Assembly: GCA_001313065.1 (NCBI GenBank)
Contig: BBFD01000190.1
Coordinates: forward strand, 1 to 8,039
DNA length: 8,039 nt
Direction of reading: 5' to 3'
DNA from: Silvimonas sp. JCM 19000
GTDB lineage: Bacteria; Pseudomonadota; Gammaproteobacteria; Burkholderiales; Chitinibacteraceae
Shown one piece after another: positions 5,164 through 8,039 of the stretch; position 1 is the stretch's first letter; each line of letters opens with the position of its first letter. The notes under the pieces were generated by a model, which did no database searches, was not told the origin of the DNA, and saw only the letters and a program-made list of their open reading frames with translations. The translations under genes were made by a program, and so were the position numbers.

Positions 5164-6069
5164 ATGAAGCAAGCTGTTTTGAGTTGGCTGGCCGGGGCCA
5201 GTATTGCTGCCCTGCTCAGCGCATGCGGGGGTGGCGGCGGTAGTGACGGCAGTTCTGCGGCCACCAACATCCCCAGCCCGACGGCCACGCCGACTTCGAC
5301 GCCGACGCCAACCCCGACGCCAACTCCGACCCCCACATATTGGGTGCCACAGCAGGGCAGCAGTTGGCAAATCCAGCTTAGCGGCACGCTCAATACCAGT
5401 TACGACGCGTCAATGTATGACGTCGATCTGTTCGACACCCCAGCCACCACCATAGCCGCACTCAAGCGCAAGGGCGCCACGTGGTCTGTTATTTCTCCGC
5501 TGGCACCGCCGAAAACTGGCGCAGCGACTACAGCCAGTTTGCCGCCAGTGATATGGGCAATGAGCTGGCGGCATGGCCGGGCGAATACTGGCTGGATACG
5601 CGCTCCGCCAATGTGCGCGCCATCATGCAAGCCCGGCTGGCACTGGCGCAAAGCAAGGGTTGTGATGGCGTCGATCCCGATAATGTTGATGCTACAGCAA
5701 CACGCCCGGCCTTGCGCTCACAGCCACCACGCAACTGGATTACAACCGCTTTATTGCCGCCCAGGCGCATGCGCTCAATCTGAGCGTCGGCCTTAAAAAA
5801 ACGATCTGGATCAGGCCGCCAGCCTGGTCGCCAGTTTCGACTTTGCCGTGAATGAACAGTGCTATTCGCTGAATGAATGCAGCCGCTACAGCACTACCTT
5901 CACCAGTGCGGGCAAGGCGGTCTTCAATATCGAATACGACCTTGCTTATCGGCAGAACACCGACGGCGCACGCGATGCGCTGTGTGCTGCCACGCTGGCT
6001 GCCCACATCAGCACGCTGGTGCGCAAACAGCGCCTGGCCGATGACTACCGCTACAGCTGCACAGGCTGA
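5164..6069 (+). CDS. Lipoprotein endo-alpha-1,4-polygalactosaminidase, GH114 (three frame breaks)
   Basis: Surface or periplasmic glycosidase predicted to cut alpha-1,4-galactosamine polymers of biofilm-type polysaccharides. ATG 5164 starts a lipoprotein signal, MKQAVLSWLAGASIAALLSAC, with lipobox LSAC (Cys21) and a Gly-rich +2 region, which favours the outer membrane. A Pro-Thr repeat linker (about 37-58) leads to the GH114 domain: YDVDLFDTP, VVCYFSAGTAENWRSDY, WPGEYWLDTRS, CDGVDPDNVDGY, GLKNDLDQ, FAVNEQC, GKAVFNIEY. Asp173 (in PDN) and Glu231 (in NEQC) are 58 residues apart, as are the catalytic Asp and Glu I recall for the fungal enzyme Ega3. Breaks: missing C near 5477, missing G near 5690, and seven A's at 5795-5801 where GLKND needs five. 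Corrected length is about 301 residues, stop TGA 6067-6069. Likely one real gene with sequence errors. Confidence 0.9.
5302..5337 (+). repeat. Imperfect 12-base tandem repeat encoding Pro-Thr linker
   Basis: Three 12-base units, CCGACGCCAACC, CCGACGCCAACT and CCGACCCCCACA, each coding Pro-Thr-Pro-Thr, in frame with the GH114 gene (residues 47-58). The length may vary between strains by slippage. Confidence 0.85.
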
Positions 6070-6077
6070 CGAGGCGC

Positions 6078-6101
6078 CGGATGCTATGCCATTGGCATCC
6101 G
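6078..6101 (+). terminator. Hairpin after the GH114 gene, weak terminator candidate
   Basis: CGGATGC (6078-6084) pairs with GCATCCG (6095-6101). A competing inner inverted repeat ATGCCA/TGGCAT (6086-6098) reuses the same right arm. It lies 9 bases after the stop, but the following sequence (CTCGTCTTG) has no proper T tract. Confidence 0.35.
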
Positions 6102-6116
6102 CTCGTCTTGCACCGC

Positions 6117-6166
6117 TTGGCGATTCGTATCTTTAGATATATCTTGCGACCTATATCGTACGATAT
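6117..6166 (+). promoter_or_regulatory. Candidate promoter and twin palindromic operator of the siderophore reductase
   Basis: Two perfect palindromes, AGATATATCT (6135-6144) and ATATCGTACGATAT (6153-6166), centred 20 bases apart (two helical turns), stand in the leader 49-80 bases before ATG 6215. A possible promoter overlaps the first: TTGGCG (6117-6122), 17 bases, TATCTT (6140-6145). They fit a dimeric repressor. PadR-type YqjI and Fur control the related yqjH in E. coli, but neither regulator is visible here and the sites are not a clear Fur box. Confidence 0.45.
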
Positions 6167-6214
6167 GTTTCAAAGTGCGAACCATAACGCCTGCCTGTCT
6201 GCCGGAGACACTTC

Positions 6215-6904
6215 ATGAGCATGCTCGAAACCGTTAAAACCTGGGTCAAACACGAAAGCCAACATCGGGCTGCCGTGGTACAAGTGCGCACATTGCAAGG
6301 CAGCTTGCGCCATATCACGCTTGAAGCCGAAAGCTTTAAAAGCATGAGCGGCTACGCGCCGGGCCGGGCGGTCAGCGTGTATATCGATGGCGCCAACCTG
6401 CGCATGGCGCGCAAATATTCGGTCTATCGCTTTGACGTCGAACGGGGCCGTATCGAACTGCTGGTGCATCTGCACGGCCGTGGTCCTGGCAGTGCCTGGG
6501 CCAGTTTGCTGGCTCTCGGCGACAACGTCTGGCTACGCGGCTTTTCCGGACGTGTCACGCTCGACGTCACGCGGCATACCCACTGGTTCTTTGGTGATGC
6601 CACCACTCTGGCCCCGTTTGCGGCCATCAGCCAGGCGGCACATGGCTTGTGTGAAGGATTTATCGAAGGCGACGCGCGCATCGCTGCCTTGCTGGAGGAA
6701 CTGCAATTGCCGTTTACCTGGCTGGACCAGACGGCGAGCAAACGCTCTCTGCTGCCTGCGATGGCCCGCATGCTCGACCTGCCGGCACCGGCCGCCATCT
6801 ATGTGGCCGGCGCCGCGCCCACCGTGCGTGCCGTGCAAGACATCCTGTTATTTGAACGTGGCCTCGACCGAGCCTGCGTGCGGCCTAAACCGTTCTGGGG
6901 TTGA
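6215..6904 (+). CDS. Siderophore-interacting protein (ViuB/YqjH-type FAD ferric-chelate reductase)
   Basis: Cytoplasmic flavoprotein that reduces ferric siderophore complexes to release iron. It is intact, 229 residues, slightly shorter than the typical 240-260. Domains in order: N-terminal FAD-binding barrel (about 20-110) with the flavin motif RKYS (66-69) in MARKYSVYRFD, then IELLVHLHGRGPGSAWA, then the C-terminal NAD(P)H-like domain with HWFFGDATTLAPFAAI and AAIYVAGAAPTVRAVQDILL, ending RPKPFWG. ATG 6215 has GGAGA 8-12 bases upstream. Twin palindromes in the leader suggest metal- or regulator-controlled expression. It is alone on its strand here, converging with the RimJ-type gene 15 bases away; no siderophore uptake or synthesis genes are in view. 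Confidence 0.88.
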   Translation: MSMLETVKTWVKHESQHRAAVVQVRTLQGSLRHITLEAESFKSMSGYAPGRAVSVYIDGANLRMARKYSVYRFDVERGRIELLVHLHGRGPGSAWASLLALGDNVWLRGFSGRVTLDVTRHTHWFFGDATTLAPFAAISQAAHGLCEGFIEGDARIAALLEELQLPFTWLDQTASKRSLLPAMARMLDLPAPAAIYVAGAAPTVRAVQDILLFERGLDRACVRPKPFWG

Positions 6905-6919
6905 GCCAGACAGCCTCAA

Positions 6920-7476
6920 TCAAGACGCATGTGCCGGGTTGAGCAAGGACGTCAGCACATGGTCGGCCCACTGCCCATTAATTTTGAGATAAGCGCGGGC
7001 AAAGCCTTCGCGCTCAAAACCCAAGCGGCGCAGCAATTGCGCGCTGCGCAGGTTTTCCGGGCGGTAGTTGGCCATGATGCGATGCAGATCGAGCTCGGCA
7101 AACGCGTGCTCAATCACGCTGCCGAGCGCCTCCGCCATCAGACCCTGACCCTGGGCGCTGGCGGCCAGGGCAAAGCCAGATGGCAGGCCTGAAATACGCC
7201 GCGCGCCAGGTTGGTCAGCGCGCATTCGCCGATCAGTACATCGCGCTGTTTGCACACGATCAGCCAATGCAACGCAGCGCCGGAGGCGGTGGCGTCGGCT
7301 TGTGCCTGCAGCCGTGCGCGCTGCGCCTCCAGCGTATAAAACGCATCGGCGCGCAGCGGCTCCCACGCTTGCAAATGCGTACGATTGGCGCGCTGCCACG
7401 CCAACACGGCCGCCGCATCTTCGGCCGTGGCGGGGCGCAATTCCAGACGGACAGTGCTGAGCGGTGGGGCAGGCAT
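6920..7476 (-). CDS. RimJ-type GNAT N-acetyltransferase (one frame break)
   Basis: GNAT acetyltransferase of the RimJ/RimL group that acetylates protein N-termini (ribosomal proteins) or small amines; exact target unknown. Corrected length is about 185 residues. Seen: [20 protein letters not shown] and [20 protein letters not shown], then GVFQACHL. After the break comes [19 protein letters not shown] with the acetyl-CoA loop Q-G-Q-G-L-M, and then [40 protein letters not shown] and GQWADHVLT, all RimJ hallmarks. One G is missing (plus-strand CC at 7176-7177). ATG 7476 is preceded by AAGGA with good spacing. It is 59 bases downstream of the methyltransferase on the same strand, possibly one transcript. 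Confidence 0.88.
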
Positions 7477-7535
7477 GCGCTTCCTTGATGGTTGGGGGAC
7501 GGACGATCAGACGGCGCACCGTGGGGTGCTTCGCG

Positions 7536-8039
7536 TCACTCGGCCGGGTATTTGCGTCCCCACACCGCAAACACGCGATGCGGCGTCAGTAATTGCGGGC
7601 CGGGGAAGTTGGTTTGCAGCAGGGCGGCCAGCGCCGCGTCAAACCGCGCCACCGTTTCTGCATCCAGACTGGCCGCCACGCCCGCACTGGCACGGATGCG
7701 GCCGCGCCAGGCTTTGGGGCTGTAATACACCGGCAGGTCAAAGGAAAAAAGACTGGATACCGCTGAACCCGGCCGTGGCCAGATCAGCAAACCAGCGCGG
7801 ATGGATGCCGCTACCACCCGCTGCGCTCCAGCCGGGATTGTATTTAAGGATGAGGTCTTCCGTCGCTGCCACTACATTGCCGGGCAAAGGCAGCCAGTCA
7901 AAGTGCGCCATCATCAAGGTGCCGCCGCGCCGCAATACCCGCCACGCTTCTTGCGCGGCGGCGGGACGGTCGAACCAGTGCCAGCATTGCCCGGCGCTGA
8001 CCACGTCCAGCGATGCATCAGCCAGCCCGGTCTGTTCGG
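7536..8039 (-). CDS. Class I SAM-dependent methyltransferase, N-terminus outside window (one frame break)
   Basis: C-terminal two thirds of a Rossmann-fold methyltransferase, 166 residues visible; the SAM-binding motif I (Gly-rich loop) lies beyond the right edge. Seen: [20 protein letters not shown] (post-motif strand and the QxxHWF segment common to UbiE-like enzymes), then [20 protein letters not shown]. After the break come [24 protein letters not shown] and [12 protein letters not shown]. The break is a six-base T run (plus-strand A's 7745-7750) where IQSFSFDL needs five; uncorrected, the protein would end at once with IQSFFL and a stop. Substrate unknown. Confidence 0.85.

Noticed and set aside
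6135..6166. Fur box before the siderophore reductase
   Set aside because: The palindromes do not resemble the GATAATGATAATCATTATC-type 19-mer beyond general AT content.

Overview
The window is GC-rich, densely packed bacterial DNA. It probably comes from a betaproteobacterium of the Neisseriales type (Chromobacteriaceae or Chitinibacteraceae-like). I infer this from the codon style and gene mix: a 67-residue cold-shock protein, a single-domain PilZ protein, a glycine/TRIC-type channel, a ViuB/YqjH-type ferric reductase and a lipoprotein GH114 glycosidase. Nothing in the window fixes the genus. No rRNA, tRNA, CRISPR array, transposase or recognisable defence system is visible.

Layout from left to right: the 3' part of an SDR oxidoreductase (+) meets 3-methyladenine DNA glycosylase I, tag (-), with their stop codons overlapping. 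A 551-base non-coding stretch rich in short palindromes follows. Next come a small secreted four-cysteine protein of unknown function (+) with a terminator, then a cold-shock protein gene (+) with its own promoter, a leader that can fold over the ribosome binding site, and a strong two-way terminator. That terminator is shared with a convergent c-di-GMP-binding PilZ gene (-). PilZ and a TRIC/YadS-type channel gene (+) diverge from a 376-base intergenic region full of hairpins. The channel gene is followed after 15 bases by a GNAT acetyltransferase (+), which converges on and overlaps a PaaI-type hotdog thioesterase (-). Then come a lipoprotein endo-alpha-1,4-polygalactosaminidase (GH114, +) with a Pro-Thr linker, a siderophore-interacting FAD reductase (+) preceded by two palindromes, a RimJ-type acetyltransferase (-) and the C-terminal part of a class I SAM methyltransferase (-) running off the right edge.

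The strongest general signal is that eight of the twelve genes carry at least one frame break, about fourteen in 8 kb. Every one is repaired by a 1-2 base change, and family-typical protein continues immediately in the new frame with no nonsense codons. Five breaks sit at over-long A/T runs and most of the rest are single missing bases in short G/C contexts. This is best explained by sequencing or assembly indels rather than gene decay, so I annotated each as one gene spanning its frames. The csp, PilZ, thioesterase and siderophore-reductase genes are intact.

Functionally the window looks like ordinary housekeeping and accessory chromosome: DNA repair, cold shock, c-di-GMP signalling, exopolysaccharide degradation, iron release from siderophores and protein or metabolite acetylation. 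The most interesting candidates are regulatory: the csp leader, the structured PilZ/TRIC intergenic region, and the twin palindromes ahead of the siderophore reductase.
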